DNA of 64,000 bases from Mucilaginibacter segetis (GCF_016522075.1 NZ_JAEHFW010000001.1:1798001-1862000); one strand, 5' to 3'; shown: positions 17,566-27,303, numbered from the stretch's first letter. Notes: generated by a model from the sequence alone, not told the origin. Numbers and translations: made by a program.

Positions 17566-19720
17566 GCTGGTGGTTTGCATAGGAATGATTTTATTTGGGC
17601 TGTCCGCATTTGGACAGCCCATTTCTCTGCGTAAAGCCTATTGGATCAATGCTGAAGCAAGTGTACCCAACCAGGTCATTATATTTCAAAAAGTGGTTTC
17701 GGCAGTAAAGCCGGTTCGGTCAGGAACCCTATTAGTTACTGTCCAAGGCCTGTACGAAGCAAGCCTAAACGGCAAAAAGATCGGGGATACCTATTTACGC
17801 CCGGGTTTCACATCTTATGGGAGGCGACTTCAATATGATTCGCTGGATGTGACTTCGATGCTGACTAAAGAGAACCGATTGGAGGTGCTGATCGGTCGCG
17901 GCTGGTACAGCGGGATGTTTGGGAGGCAGGTAGATAATTTCGGAAGCGACATCAGTTTGTTATGCGCCTTGGTGATCACCTACCGGGATGGCAGCAGGGA
18001 TACGATTGCCAGTGATTGGAGTTGGAAGTATGCTGTTTCGCCTTTGCAAAGCAGCATGTATGATGGCGAGTTTTTAGATACCCGTTCGGTTTCGACTGAT
18101 TTTAAACCGGTTGTGGTGGCGGCTCTTAATAAGGGAAATTTGGTACCTGCGGGAATACCGCCGGTTCGTGCGCATGAACAGTTTAAGGGTAAATTCCTGG
18201 GAGAAAGATTGTTTGATTTTCATCAGAACCTGGCCGGTTTCGTGAGATTGCGGATCAAGGGACAGCCTGGGGATACGCTGCGGATCCGGCATGGGGAAGT
18301 GTTGGATCGTTCAGGGCAATTATATATGGGTAACCTGCGGGAGGCGAAAGCAACGGATACGTATATTTTAAATGGCCAGGCACAGGTGCTGGCGCCACAT
18401 TTTACGTATCATGGGTTTCGCTATGCCCAGGTAGAATGGAAACGGGGCAATAAGATGCTGGATGTTTCGGGGTTGGGTTTGATGGCGGTAGCACTGTATA
18501 GTGATCTGCCGGTTACGGGTAGTTTTTCCTGTTCGAATGCGAAGCTTAACCAGTTGCAGCACAATATTGAGTGGAGTATGAAAAGCAATATCCTCGATAT
18601 TCCCACGGATTGCCCGCAACGGAGTGAGCGTTTGGGCTGGACACAGGATGCGGATGCGTTTTGTGCGACGGCGAGCTATTTGATGGATGTGAAAGATTTT
18701 TATCGCAAGTGGCTCCGCGATCTGGCAACTGATCAAAATAGTGATGGGAGTGTTCCGGTCACGATCCCTTATGTGAATTACATGAAAAGGGACTTTGTGG
18801 CGGCTGGCTGGAGCGATGCCGCGGTCTGGACACCCTGGACGCTCTATGAACGGTATGGCGATACAGGTATCTTAAAAGAGCAGTATAAAAGCATGAAAGC
18901 CTGGGTGGATTATGTCACCCGGCATGATGGTCATATAGGCGGTTTTGGGGATTGGTATGCGGCAGGTCCGGAAACGGATATCAACTATATCGACCTGTGC
19001 TGCTGGTACCGGAGTGCCGTTATTTTGCAAAAAACAGCAAGGTTATTGGGTTATCCATCAAACGATGAATTAAGTGCCAAAATAAAGGCCGTTTTTGAAA
19101 AGACTTTTGGTGATCATATGCCGCAAACCCAGACGGCTTATGTGCTGGGTATCTATACCGGCCTTTTGCCGGGTTCTGATGCGGGTAAACTCGCCGAACT
19201 GGTCAAGGCCAATCACAATCATTTAGCGACCGGCTTTCTGGGCACACCGCATTTGCTGGAGGTTTTATCCGCGAATGGCTATACGGACCTGGCCTATCAA
19301 GTCTTGCTACAGGAAGATGTGCCTTCCTGGCTGTATATGGTAGATCGGGGAGCGACAACGCTTTGGGAGAAATGGGACGCGATCCGTCCGGACGGTTCCA
19401 TCCAGCCTGCGTCGCTGAACCATTACAGCTTCGGCTCGGTGGGGCAATGGCTCTATGAAAATATTGCCGGCATCCGGCCACTATCACCGGGTTATCAAAA
19501 GATCCTGATCGCCCCTAAACCCGGTGGCGGGCTCACCTGGGCCAAAGGCAGTTTGAAAACGGCTTATGGGACGATTGTATCGAACTGGAAAATCCGTGGC
19601 GGAAAATATCATTTCGATATCCAAATACCGGATAGCTGTACGGCAACGATCCGGCTGCCTCATCAACCCGATAGGGAGGTAAGGGGTGGTCATTATCAAT
19701 TTACAAGTAACCAACTATGA
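17558..19720 (+). CDS. Glycoside hydrolase family 78 alpha-L-rhamnosidase
   Basis: 720-residue exported enzyme that should release terminal alpha-L-rhamnose. After a signal peptide (LVVCIGMILFGLSAFGQ) come the N-terminal beta-sandwich domains (GLYEASLNGKKIGDTYLRPG and GRGWYSGMFG are typical of bacterial rhamnosidases), then the (alpha/alpha)6 barrel with the family signature DCPQRSERLGWTQDAD starting at D351, which includes active-site acids, and ATTLWEKWD. A C-terminal beta-sandwich (SVGQWLYENIAGI) follows. At 720 residues it is shorter than many family members of 900 or more. Its start overlaps the lipoprotein by 8 bp and its stop overlaps the Lrp gene by 4 bp. It suggests a rhamnose-containing substrate for the locus. 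Confidence 0.93.
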   Translation: MNKLVVCIGMILFGLSAFGQPISLRKAYWINAEASVPNQVIIFQKVVSAVKPVRSGTLLVTVQGLYEASLNGKKIGDTYLRPGFTSYGRRLQYDSLDVTSMLTKENRLEVLIGRGWYSGMFGRQVDNFGSDISLLCALVITYRDGSRDTIASDWSWKYAVSPLQSSMYDGEFLDTRSVSTDFKPVVVAALNKGNLVPAGIPPVRAHEQFKGKFLGERLFDFHQNLAGFVRLRIKGQPGDTLRIRHGEVLDRSGQLYMGNLREAKATDTYILNGQAQVLAPHFTYHGFRYAQVEWKRGNKMLDVSGLGLMAVALYSDLPVTGSFSCSNAKLNQLQHNIEWSMKSNILDIPTDCPQRSERLGWTQDADAFCATASYLMDVKDFYRKWLRDLATDQNSDGSVPVTIPYVNYMKRDFVAAGWSDAAVWTPWTLYERYGDTGILKEQYKSMKAWVDYVTRHDGHIGGFGDWYAAGPETDINYIDLCCWYRSAVILQKTARLLGYPSNDELSAKIKAVFEKTFGDHMPQTQTAYVLGIYTGLLPGSDAGKLAELVKANHNHLATGFLGTPHLLEVLSANGYTDLAYQVLLQEDVPSWLYMVDRGATTLWEKWDAIRPDGSIQPASLNHYSFGSVGQWLYENIAGIRPLSPGYQKILIAPKPGGGLTWAKGSLKTAYGTIVSNWKIRGGKYHFDIQIPDSCTATIRLPHQPDREVRGGHYQFTSNQL

Positions 19721-20220
19721 TAAACGGCAAACCCGATGAGATTGATTTAAAGTTGCTGGGTATCCTGCAGGAGGATGCTTCCATGGATTTAGCCAGGCTG
19801 GCGAAACTGGTCAACCGTTCGCCAAGCCCGGTCCATGAGCGGTTAAAACGGCTGCGCCAGGAGGGTTATGTGAAAGCACAGGTCGCGCTGCTTGACCGGG
19901 CACTGGTCGGGCAGCCGGTGCTGGTGATCGTCCATGTCAAATTAAAACGGCAGACCCAGGCGCTCCTGCGGGACTTCGAGCAGATCGCCGTCGATATGGC
20001 GGAAGTGCAGTTTTGTCTGCATGTGTCCGGCGGCTGGGATTTTATCCTCCATGTGACGGCAGCGACACCACAGGATTATTACGTGTTCCTGATGGAACGC
20101 ATTTGCGCCCAGGCCAATGTGGAGCATGTGGAAAGCAGTTTTGTGATGAAGGAATGCAAGAGCTATGGCCCGCTGATCTTGCCGAAAGCGGTTTTTACAG
20201 AAAAAAATGCTGCGGGGTAA
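19717..20220 (+). CDS. Lrp/AsnC family transcriptional regulator
   Basis: 167-residue regulator. The N-terminal helix-turn-helix (EIDLKLLGILQEDASMDLARLAKLVNRSPSPVHERLKRLRQEGYV) is canonical for Lrp/AsnC, and the C-terminal RAM domain that binds amino acids and forms octamers follows (VHVKLKRQ, VSGGWDFILHVTA). It lies just upstream of the genes for threonine breakdown, so it probably senses an amino acid such as threonine, glycine or leucine and controls them. Its ATG overlaps the stop of the rhamnosidase gene (ATGA), so it may also be translated from the long polysaccharide-locus transcript. Confidence 0.93.
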   Translation: MINGKPDEIDLKLLGILQEDASMDLARLAKLVNRSPSPVHERLKRLRQEGYVKAQVALLDRALVGQPVLVIVHVKLKRQTQALLRDFEQIAVDMAEVQFCLHVSGGWDFILHVTAATPQDYYVFLMERICAQANVEHVESSFVMKECKSYGPLILPKAVFTEKNAAG

Positions 20221-20239
20221 TCGCTGCACAGCAGCATTT
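20205..20239 (+). terminator. Hairpin at the end of the Lrp gene
   Basis: Arms AAATGCTGC (20205-20213) and GCAGCATTT (20231-20239) are perfect complements with a 17-nt loop that includes the Lrp stop codon. It ends in TTTA rather than a long T run, so it is at best a weak terminator or attenuator between the Lrp gene and kbl. Confidence 0.35.
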
Positions 20240-20293
20240 ACCGAAACAAAAATAAGCTGATGAAATACCTGCAAAAGCACCCATTTTTAGTCC

Positions 20294-21481
20294 ATGTACG
20301 AAACATTACAACCGGTATTGGAACGGGAACTGGCCGGAATAGAAAAGGACGGGCTCTATAAACGGGAACGGATCATTACCTCGCCGCAGGGTGCGGAGAT
20401 CACGGTGAACGGGAAAACCGTGCTGAACTTTTGCGCCAATAATTACCTGGGGTTATCTAATCATTCAGACATTGTCATCGCTGCCCAGGCGGCTATGGCA
20501 ACACACGGCTATGGCCTGTCGTCGGTACGTTTTATCTGCGGTACGCAGGATATCCATAAACAACTGGAACAAAAGCTCAGCGAATTTTTAGGTACCGAGG
20601 ATACCATTTTGTATGCCGCGGCCTTTGATGCGAATGGGGGCGTATTTGAACCTTTGTTTAACGAGCAGGATGCGATCATTTCCGACGAGTTGAACCATGC
20701 TTCGATTATTGATGGGGTGCGCCTGTGTAAAGCCCAGCGGCAGCGTTATCAGCATGATGATATGGCCGATCTTGAGGAAAAATTGAAAGCTGCCCAGGGC
20801 TGCCGTCACCGCATCATTGTGACAGACGGCGCTTTTAGCATGGATGGTACGATCGCCCAACTGGATAAAATTTGTGATTTGGCTGATCAGTATAAGGCTT
20901 TAGTGATGATTGATGAAAGCCATTGCTCGGGCTTTATGGGCAAGACCGGACGTGGTACGCATGAATACCATAACGTGATGGGCCGTGTAGATATCATTAC
21001 CGGCACTTTAGGCAAAGCCTTAGGTGGTGCCTCAGGTGGTTTTACTTCGGGTAAAAAAGAAATCATCGAGCTGCTCCGCCAGCGCTCCAGGCCGTACCTG
21101 TTCAGCAATAGCTTAGCGCCAGCTATTGTAGGCGGCTCGATCGCGGTACTGGACCTGTTACAAAGCAGTAGTCAGTTAAGGGATCAGCTGGAATGGAATA
21201 CCCGCTATTTCAGGGAGCAGATGACTGCCGCGGGTTTTGCTATCAAGCCCGGTGTGCACCCCATCGTACCCGTGATGTTGTATGATGCCCAGCTGGCGCA
21301 AGAATTTGCCGCCAAAATGCTTGACGAGGATATTTATGTCATCGGCTTTTACTACCCGGTCGTGCCGCAAGGCAAGGCCCGCATCCGGGTGCAGTTATCG
21401 GCTGCGCATGAACAGCAGCATTTAGATAGGGCTATTGCCGCCTTTACGAAAGTTGGTCAACTACTGGAGGTCATTCCATGA
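20294..21481 (+). CDS. kbl: Glycine C-acetyltransferase (2-amino-3-ketobutyrate CoA ligase)
   Basis: 395-residue PLP enzyme of the alpha-oxoamine synthase group. It splits 2-amino-3-oxobutyrate with CoA into glycine and acetyl-CoA, the second step of threonine catabolism. Visible marks are [33 protein letters not shown] (typical of this enzyme rather than BioF or HemA), [16 protein letters not shown] and the PLP-binding Lys241 in GTLGKALGG. Length matches the usual 395-400. Its stop overlaps the start of the dehydrogenase gene by 4 bp. The adjacent threonine dehydrogenase supports Kbl rather than serine palmitoyltransferase or AONS. Confidence 0.95.
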   Translation: MYETLQPVLERELAGIEKDGLYKRERIITSPQGAEITVNGKTVLNFCANNYLGLSNHSDIVIAAQAAMATHGYGLSSVRFICGTQDIHKQLEQKLSEFLGTEDTILYAAAFDANGGVFEPLFNEQDAIISDELNHASIIDGVRLCKAQRQRYQHDDMADLEEKLKAAQGCRHRIIVTDGAFSMDGTIAQLDKICDLADQYKALVMIDESHCSGFMGKTGRGTHEYHNVMGRVDIITGTLGKALGGASGGFTSGKKEIIELLRQRSRPYLFSNSLAPAIVGGSIAVLDLLQSSSQLRDQLEWNTRYFREQMTAAGFAIKPGVHPIVPVMLYDAQLAQEFAAKMLDEDIYVIGFYYPVVPQGKARIRVQLSAAHEQQHLDRAIAAFTKVGQLLEVIP

Positions 21482-22374
21482 AGAAAATCCTGATCACCGG
21501 CGCAAAGGGCCAGATCGGCACGGAACTGACCGTTGCCTTGCAGGAGCGCTATGGAGCAGACCAGGTCATTGCCACGGACATTCGTGAACTGGACGTGCTG
21601 GATAAGACCGCGCTCATGGCACTGGTGCAAAAGGAAAAAATTACCGAGATCTACCACCTGGCGGCGGCCCTGTCGGCCGTCGCCGAAAAACAGCCGCTAC
21701 GGGCCTGGGAATTGAATATGCAGGGTTTGCTGAACGTATTGGATGCCGCCAAGATTGATAACCTGAAAGTGTTCTGGCCGAGCAGTATCGCCGTATTCGG
21801 CGATCATGTCGGTAAGGCGGTTTGTTCACAGCATAGCGTGACGCAGCCGAAAACGGTTTATGGCATCAGCAAGGCGGCAGGGGAGAACTGGTGCAAATAC
21901 TATTTTGAACAATATGGGGTGGATGTGCGTAGCGTGCGTTATCCGGGCCTGATCAGCTATACGGCTAAAGCCGGTGGCGGCACCACGGATTATGCCGTCG
22001 AAGTTTTCCCGGCAGCCATCGAAAAACGGGCGTATACCTGTTACCTCAAACCGCATACCCCACTGCCCATGATGTATATGGCGGACGCTGTTCAGGCAGC
22101 GATCAGTTTGATGGAGGCGCCCGCGGATCCGTTAACGATCCGGACCTCCTATAATATCGCGGCCATGAGCTTTAATCCCTCGCAACTGGAAAAAGCGATA
22201 CAGGCGCATTTACCGGCCTTTAAGATGGCTTACCGCCCGGATTTCCGGCAAGTGATCGCCGAAAGCTGGCCCTTCGGGCTGGACGACCGCCATGCCCGGC
22301 ATGAATGGGGCTGGCAGCCGGGTTATGATTTGGAAAAAACAGTTGAGGAAATAATCCATCAGTTATCGAGATAA
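21478..22374 (+). CDS. L-threonine 3-dehydrogenase, SDR (epimerase-like) type
   Basis: 298-residue NAD-dependent short-chain enzyme. The Rossmann loop is [10 protein letters not shown] near the N-terminus; the active-site Tyr128 and Lys132 are in [10 protein letters not shown]. The segments LRYPGLIS-like ([26 protein letters not shown]) and [11 protein letters not shown] match the SDR threonine dehydrogenases known in Flavobacteria and trypanosomes, not the zinc-dependent Tdh of E. coli. It oxidises threonine to 2-amino-3-oxobutyrate, the substrate of the gene just before it, and the two overlap by 4 bp. A strong terminator lies about 70 bp downstream. Confidence 0.92.
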   Translation: MKKILITGAKGQIGTELTVALQERYGADQVIATDIRELDVLDKTALMALVQKEKITEIYHLAAALSAVAEKQPLRAWELNMQGLLNVLDAAKIDNLKVFWPSSIAVFGDHVGKAVCSQHSVTQPKTVYGISKAAGENWCKYYFEQYGVDVRSVRYPGLISYTAKAGGGTTDYAVEVFPAAIEKRAYTCYLKPHTPLPMMYMADAVQAAISLMEAPADPLTIRTSYNIAAMSFNPSQLEKAIQAHLPAFKMAYRPDFRQVIAESWPFGLDDRHARHEWGWQPGYDLEKTVEEIIHQLSR

Positions 22375-22444
22375 AACATTACCTACCTCCTCGTTCTTTA
22401 CGATCCGCTTCGGTAGAAGTAGGATCAGTTAATAGTTTTTAGTG

Positions 22445-22481
22445 AGCGCAGCGGCTGACGGAGCAGCCGCCCGCTTTTTTT
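22445..22481 (+). terminator. Rho-independent terminator after the threonine genes
   Basis: GCGGCTG (22451-22457) pairs with CAGCCGC (22464-22470) across a 6-nt loop, extended outward by AGCG/CGCT, and is followed by seven T residues (22475-22481). Position about 70 nt after the dehydrogenase stop and before rteC fits the end of the threonine operon and the left border of the accessory island. Confidence 0.8.
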
Positions 22482-22618
22482 ATCACCACACCTCCCAAAC
22501 AGGAAAAATCTGGTAAATTTTACAGGCTGGGAGCACATCCGTCCGCTGATACGCGCGGGCTTGTTTGTGCTATGCCTGGCCCGCCAGAGCCGATCCTGTA
22601 TAGTACGGCAGGTCCCGC

Positions 22619-22648
22619 GTATGAGTGCTAACAATTTTATACTCATAC
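22619..22648 (+). promoter_or_regulatory. Inverted repeat directly before the rteC-like gene
   Basis: GTATGAGT (22619-22626) and ACTCATAC (22641-22648) are perfect complements 14 nt apart, ending one base before the ATG at 22650. This may be an operator or an mRNA hairpin that covers the start site. The 275-bp gap 22375-22649 otherwise holds the terminator and no gene I can support. Confidence 0.45.
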
Positions 22649-22649
22649 C

Positions 22650-23486
22650 ATGAAAAACATTACCGAACGCTTTTTACAAGCTTTAGAAAACCAGTTGGCT
22701 GAAATTTCCGGGAACGGCGAAACCCTTACCGGGCAATACAAAGCCTCCATCCTTATTTGCAAAAAAGCCATGAGCAAACTCAAAAACTACATGGCCAGCT
22801 ATGCTTTTGAAAGCACCGAAGAAGAGATCCATTTCTTCAAGACCGTCAAGCCGCAGTTTTACAGCAAATACATCTATTACATCAACATCTACAACTACCA
22901 CATGCAAAAACCTGCCGGCAACGAGCGCATCCAGACCGACTATATCCACATGCACCAGCACGAGATCAAGACCTTTTTCGACCATAACCGGGCCTTTTAT
23001 GCCTATTACCGTTCCGGCATGACCCAACTGGACCAGGCCTATTACACCCGTGGCGGCTTCGACGTGCACCTCGAGCTCGAAGACTTCGAGGAAGATGAGC
23101 AATACTCCACCAGCCACGACTACAAACTCTCCAAGATCATCGCCAACGAACGCTTCCAGGATTACCTTAACCTTGAAATGGCCAAACTGCACACCGGCAT
23201 CACCGACTGGAAAATCTTCCTGCCCTTCAAATTACCCAACTGGACCGCCGCCAAAGTCGACGCCGTCGAACTCATCTACGCCCTCAAAGCCTCAGGCGCC
23301 ATCAACAACGGCAACATCGACATCGCCGAACTCATCACCCTCTGGGAAACCATCTTCCAGGTCGACCTCAAAGAATCCTACCACAAATTCACCGACATCA
23401 CCAACCGCAAAAAAGAAATCCCCGTCTTCCTCAACAAACTTACCAACGCTCTATTAAGATGGATAACGGATAAAATGGGTTTATAA
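22650..23486 (+). CDS. RteC family protein
   Basis: 278-residue regulator-like protein of the RteC family, first known from the tetracycline-induced excision control of Bacteroides CTnDOT. The family pattern is visible: an N-terminal helical region ending FFKTVKPQFYSKYIYYINIYN, a middle HEIKTFFDHNRAFYAYYRSG, LDQAYYTRGG, then SHDYKLSKIIANERFQDYL and a C-terminal DNA-binding-like part (TAAKVDAVELIYALKASGAINNG followed by ITLWETIFQVDL). It marks the left end of the accessory island, with integrase and excisionase at the other end. Codon use is C-rich, unlike the A+T-richer cargo that follows, suggesting a separate origin from it. Confidence 0.88.
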   Translation: MKNITERFLQALENQLAEISGNGETLTGQYKASILICKKAMSKLKNYMASYAFESTEEEIHFFKTVKPQFYSKYIYYINIYNYHMQKPAGNERIQTDYIHMHQHEIKTFFDHNRAFYAYYRSGMTQLDQAYYTRGGFDVHLELEDFEEDEQYSTSHDYKLSKIIANERFQDYLNLEMAKLHTGITDWKIFLPFKLPNWTAAKVDAVELIYALKASGAINNGNIDIAELITLWETIFQVDLKESYHKFTDITNRKKEIPVFLNKLTNALLRWITDKMGL

Positions 23487-23503
23487 ATTCTGTATCTTTA
23501 GGC

Positions 23504-23923
23504 ATGGACTTGGATGCAAAGTTAGACGAGATTATTGCGCGCCTCGCACGTATTGAAGCGCATCTGGGCATTGCTACTACCGTTGTGGAAACCGAGCTGG
23601 TCACCATACCAACTAAACCCACCAAAGCAATGCTCCATTTCAAGCATATGATGGAATTCGCCAGCGATATGGACCGGAAATTCTTCTTTTCGGCCATACG
23701 CAAACGAGCGCCCGAAATGCTGGAGCTGAGGAAAAAAGATCCGCGCTTCCGGCTCAGTTTTCGCCCGCAAATGCTCCCCAAAATCGATGAAAAGATCCAA
23801 AAAACCGGCGCCCAATTCTATAAAGATCTCAAAGTCCAAATCCTCGCTCACGCCAAGGCCGTTGAAGAAGAAGGCGAAAAGGTGCTTGACCGTGCCATCG
23901 ACCGACTAACAGCACGTATGTAA
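23504..23923 (+). CDS. Hypothetical protein downstream of rteC
   Basis: 139 residues, not recognised. It opens with a short coiled-coil-like stretch (LDAKLDEIIARLARIEAHLG) and continues helical and strongly charged (FFFSAIRKRAPEMLELRKKDPRFRLSF). It begins 17 bp after rteC on the same strand, so it is likely co-transcribed and may be part of the mobility or regulation module. No signal peptide or membrane segment. Confidence 0.65.
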   Translation: MDLDAKLDEIIARLARIEAHLGIATTVVETELVTIPTKPTKAMLHFKHMMEFASDMDRKFFFSAIRKRAPEMLELRKKDPRFRLSFRPQMLPKIDEKIQKTGAQFYKDLKVQILAHAKAVEEEGEKVLDRAIDRLTARM

Positions 23924-23960
23924 TTCTTGCTTTAAACTCCTTAATTCTATCGATAAACCG

Positions 23961-24950
23961 TATGACGACTAAGGAATTAGAATAATTTATAGAAAGCCAG
24001 GCCGAAACACAGAATTTGGATTTTTAAGCTGATATGGTTTGGGATGTCAAAATGTTCGCGAAAGATATACTAGCGATGTCAAATATCCAGGATAGCGGAT
24101 TTATTATTATAGGTGTTATAGAGGAAGAAAATCGTTTTGTTGGGACTGGTTGTTTAGGAGCTACGCTTAAAAGTTATAAAGCCGATGAAATTAAAGATCA
24201 GCTATTGTAGTAAGCTGATCCAGCTGTTGATATTCTTGTTAATTTTCCTAAGGATAGCACGGGCCACGATTATGTGGCCAGCAGAAGGGGCATCATCAAG
24301 GATTAAAAGTCGTGAGTACTGGGAAATACGCGTTATACCAAACGTTCCGCGAAAAATAGCCACTACCAATGAATGCATCGTTCTAATTGAGCGTTCGAAA
24401 GTTAGCCTCAACTGGACCTTTCCATAGATACCCAAAAATAGAACAGAAGATGATCGAATCTTTCCTGCAAATGGGTTTATTCAGTTAGAATCTGAAATTG
24501 CCTCACGAAAGTAGCTTTGGCGGTTTTATCAAAAAGAACAATTTATTGATTTTAAAGCTTTACCTGAAGACTGGTATGACATCAATAGCAGATTTAGTAT
24601 CGTAGCACAGCAGTCTCCAGTGGTACTATCCTCGCTTTTTATACCTCTCCCGTTTACCTGGTGACGGATGCGTATACATTTCTGGAGCGCCTCATGGAAA
24701 ATCATTTGTACAAGGAAGGCGTCGAGGTTGAATTAATCTTAAATCAGGCCGCTAACCGTACGCTAAGAGTAGATAACCAAGAACGTCGGCACGATTTACA
24801 ACGATAGTACTGACTGTGCATCTAGGTGTAAATTATACAATGGAAGAAATATTGGAAAGTAGCACAACCATTGTTGCCGAAATGATCATCTAGCTTTTCG
24901 ACGGTTTTGGATTCACTGCTCCGCAAGACTCAATACTCATCGGACAAAGA
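23961..24950 (+). pseudogene. Decayed AlbA_2/Schlafen-like DNA-binding protein gene
   Basis: This stretch of about 1 kb has no intact gene. From 23961 one frame reads MTTKELE, stop, FIESQAETQNLDF, stop, then ADMVWDVKMFAKDILAMSNI and GFIIIGVIEEENRFVGTG, stops at 24208, and ADPAVDILVNFPKD. That is the pattern of AlbA_2 (Schlafen-like) domains: LEFK, then a helix with DILAMAN, then GGxIxxGVxE. The damage is several in-frame stops plus later frame changes, so it is old decay and not one sequencing error. Downstream fragments (for example DAYTFLERLMENHLYKEGVE near 24670-24730 and MEEILESSTTIVAEMII near 24840-24890) look like remains of its C-terminal part. It stands where the first gene of the next operon might once have been. 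Confidence 0.65.
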
Positions 24951-25111
24951 AGATATTTGAATGGGCATTAGCAATTTCGAGTTTCCTCAAAAAACGCACC
25001 TGCATTTCCTTGATGAAACCGATCAAATTGGCCTATCAAAAGTTGTAATATATTTCATGGGCGTTATAAATTGTCACAGCAAGTGCAGATATTTGGAAAA
25101 ACACAATTTCA

Positions 25112-25753
25112 TTGGAGACACAGGGGAAAATTATTGTTGCATTCGGGATACCGGGAAGCGGTAAATCGAGCGTTACTGAGGCATTAGGCCAGTTATCAGG
25201 TAAGAAGGTATTCCATGAACCGGAAGAGCCTGATTGGGGTGACGCAGTTCGACAAAGAGATTTGTCGGGTAATTTTACTGCGATCATGTGGTTTCGTGCA
25301 CAACGAGTGCCTCAACTATACCAGGCGGACTGTTTACGGGGAAATAGGGAAGTTGTTTTCGCCGATTCTTATTACGATAAATTATTTTATCTCTACATGC
25401 ATGAAGAAAGCTTAAGATGGTTGTTTGATGAAACTATAGATCCTTATGCCGCAGAGATGATCGCTATTGCAAAAAAAGATTATGAAACATTACCGGACGC
25501 AAATGCTATTATATTTTTTCACATTGACCGTAAAACCTGGGAGCGGTTTTTAAGTGTTCGTAATCGTAACCTTGATCAGGATGTTGAATTTCTTAACCAA
25601 TGCTTTGACAGTCAGGCTCCTTTTTTACTTGCAGCCCAACGTTATTGTAGAGAAGCCAATGTTGAATTGGTGGTTTTCGATCAAGTATTTGATTCACCCG
25701 AGAGTTCCGCTGAACGTTTACACCGATTATTGATAGAACGAAATTTACTTTAA
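25112..25753 (+). CDS. Deoxynucleoside kinase-like P-loop protein
   Basis: 213 residues. The P-loop GIPGSGKS is at residues 12-19, followed by a lid-type architecture close to the deoxynucleoside kinase family: an acidic FHEPEEPDW after strand 2 (dNKs use a Glu here to hold the sugar), ADSYYDKLFYLYM with D85 where dNKs carry the DRS motif, and FHIDRKTWERFLSVRNRN in the LID position. The expected job is to phosphorylate a deoxynucleoside with a nucleoside triphosphate. The start is odd: the only plausible codon before the P-loop is TTG at 25112, in DNA that borders the decayed gene; an in-frame stop lies at 25067. It is 5 bp upstream of the phosphorylase-like gene. The sequence near 25088-25095 is one mismatch from a TAnnTTTG box. 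Confidence 0.75.
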   Translation: METQGKIIVAFGIPGSGKSSVTEALGQLSGKKVFHEPEEPDWGDAVRQRDLSGNFTAIMWFRAQRVPQLYQADCLRGNREVVFADSYYDKLFYLYMHEESLRWLFDETIDPYAAEMIAIAKKDYETLPDANAIIFFHIDRKTWERFLSVRNRNLDQDVEFLNQCFDSQAPFLLAAQRYCREANVELVVFDQVFDSPESSAERLHRLLIERNLL

Positions 25754-25758
25754 TTCTG

Positions 25759-27273
25759 ATGACAGAACTTTTCGAAGTCTTCCGTGCGATAGATCAAGGC
25801 AAAACAATTTCGGAGCCCGCGCTTAATAAGCTATTTGCCATACCTAATATAAAAGATTTTCAATTAACAGCCGTGGCCGCTCAACTTTACTTAAGAGGAG
25901 AGCTGTCAACAACTGAAGAAGCTTTTACATCGAAAATATTAACTGACAAGGAGCTATTCAATGAGGGGTTGACCAAAAAGATTTTTCTTGGAGAATTCAT
26001 TAGCGAAAAGGATTGGCAGCCACTAATAAAAGAGATTTGCGCGGATACAGTTGATCGTGAAAAACTTGCAGTTTTACTCAGCGTCATTAAATACAAAGGA
26101 TTGACTGAAGGTTCTATTTCGACCATGACTTTGGCAATGTGGCACTCTGGCAATACATATGATTACCGTGGCATGAACCGGCTCGGATACAAAAAAGTAA
26201 TTCGACGCTATCCAACCGGCGCACTTTCTGAAAAAATTGCTTTGATCATGCCGAGTCTGTTAATGGCTTTCGCCCGTCAAATTCCAATTATCTCACCTTT
26301 TACAATTGGCCGTTCCTTAGCTTTCACGGGTGGCACTTGGGATAAGCTAAGCGCTATAAAGGGTTTTAAATTTCCCGAACAGGGGGAAGAGACAGTAAAA
26401 ATGCTTGTCAAGTGCGGGATTTCAATGACCGTAACAGGCGCTAACTACAATCCTGCTGATGATTTTTTATATCCTTTTCGAAGCCTTACTCATACCGTCA
26501 ATTCTTTTCCCTTAATAGTAAGCAGTATTGCAAGTAAACAATTAGCCGTTCCTGCGGATGCATTATTGTTAGATGTCCGATACGGTGAAGGTGCATTTTT
26601 GGTTGATAGGGAAGAAGCATCGGCCTTAGCTTCATCAATTGCCGCGATTCTGAAAGATCAAAATATATGTTGTCAATCTTGTTTTACGATTAGCAATCAA
26701 CCAACCGGTGCGGCGATAGGTAACTATTGGGAGATCTTAGAAGCCGTGAACCTAATGGGGGGACGCAATTATTTGACAGGGAGATTGAATCTTGCAGGAT
26801 TAGCAGAACAAAAAGCGCTCGTTATCCAGATGACCGCACAACTGATCAAGATAACTTTTCCGGAACTCGATGAAAATGATCTTTATAAAATGGCAGACGA
26901 GTTCTTTGAAACGGGTGAAGTATTAAAAAATTTCCGTTTTTTACTAGCGTGTCACGGAGTTAAACAAATAGAGAGCGACCGCTTATTTGCGGATGCGCAA
27001 CCATCTTCCTATATGGAAACATCAATTTATGCTGAGCATAGCGGAGTTCTGAACCAAATCCATCAGCAAAAGCTCGGTAGTTTTGTAAATTTCGAGCTTG
27101 GTGGGGGACAAAATCAGTTTTTTGGAATCGACCAGGAGAGACAGTCAGGCCTGATCCTGACCAAGAGGCTGAATGATCCTGTGAGAGAAGGCGAAGTGCT
27201 GGCAATTATTTTTCATCATCAGCCAATTGACCAACGACTACTAGAATCATCCTTGTATTTTAATATCAATTAA
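25759..27273 (+). CDS. Divergent thymidine/pyrimidine-nucleoside phosphorylase
   Basis: 504 residues of the nucleoside phosphorylase class II fold: helical domain at the start, the glycine-rich alpha/beta domain, and a C-terminal PYNP-like part. By eye it aligns to E. coli DeoA: MTLAMWHSGNT, PTGALSEKIALIM, FTGGTWDKLSAIKGF, NPADDFLYPFR, TVNSFPLIVSSIASKQLA, LLDVRYGEGAF and AAIGNYWEILEAV. The Arg, Ser and Lys that hold the pyrimidine base (TRD, ITAS and AKK in DeoA) appear kept, but the phosphate loop KHSTGG has become RYPTGA (residues 150-155). It may bind thymidine or deoxyuridine with changed phosphate use, or act as a sensor. It sits between two nucleotide kinases in a six-gene operon. Confidence 0.85.
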   Translation: MTELFEVFRAIDQGKTISEPALNKLFAIPNIKDFQLTAVAAQLYLRGELSTTEEAFTSKILTDKELFNEGLTKKIFLGEFISEKDWQPLIKEICADTVDREKLAVLLSVIKYKGLTEGSISTMTLAMWHSGNTYDYRGMNRLGYKKVIRRYPTGALSEKIALIMPSLLMAFARQIPIISPFTIGRSLAFTGGTWDKLSAIKGFKFPEQGEETVKMLVKCGISMTVTGANYNPADDFLYPFRSLTHTVNSFPLIVSSIASKQLAVPADALLLDVRYGEGAFLVDREEASALASSIAAILKDQNICCQSCFTISNQPTGAAIGNYWEILEAVNLMGGRNYLTGRLNLAGLAEQKALVIQMTAQLIKITFPELDENDLYKMADEFFETGEVLKNFRFLLACHGVKQIESDRLFADAQPSSYMETSIYAEHSGVLNQIHQQKLGSFVNFELGGGQNQFFGIDQERQSGLILTKRLNDPVREGEVLAIIFHHQPIDQRLLESSLYFNIN

Positions 27274-27303
27274 TATGTTATTTTTGCTATTTAAAGAAAG
27301 AGC

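Noticed and set aside
23050-23457. 135-codon open frame rich in Ser, Thr, Pro and Asn inside rteC
   Set aside because: It is the +1 frame of C-rich rteC codons; the low-complexity composition is a by-product and the RteC frame has family motifs.
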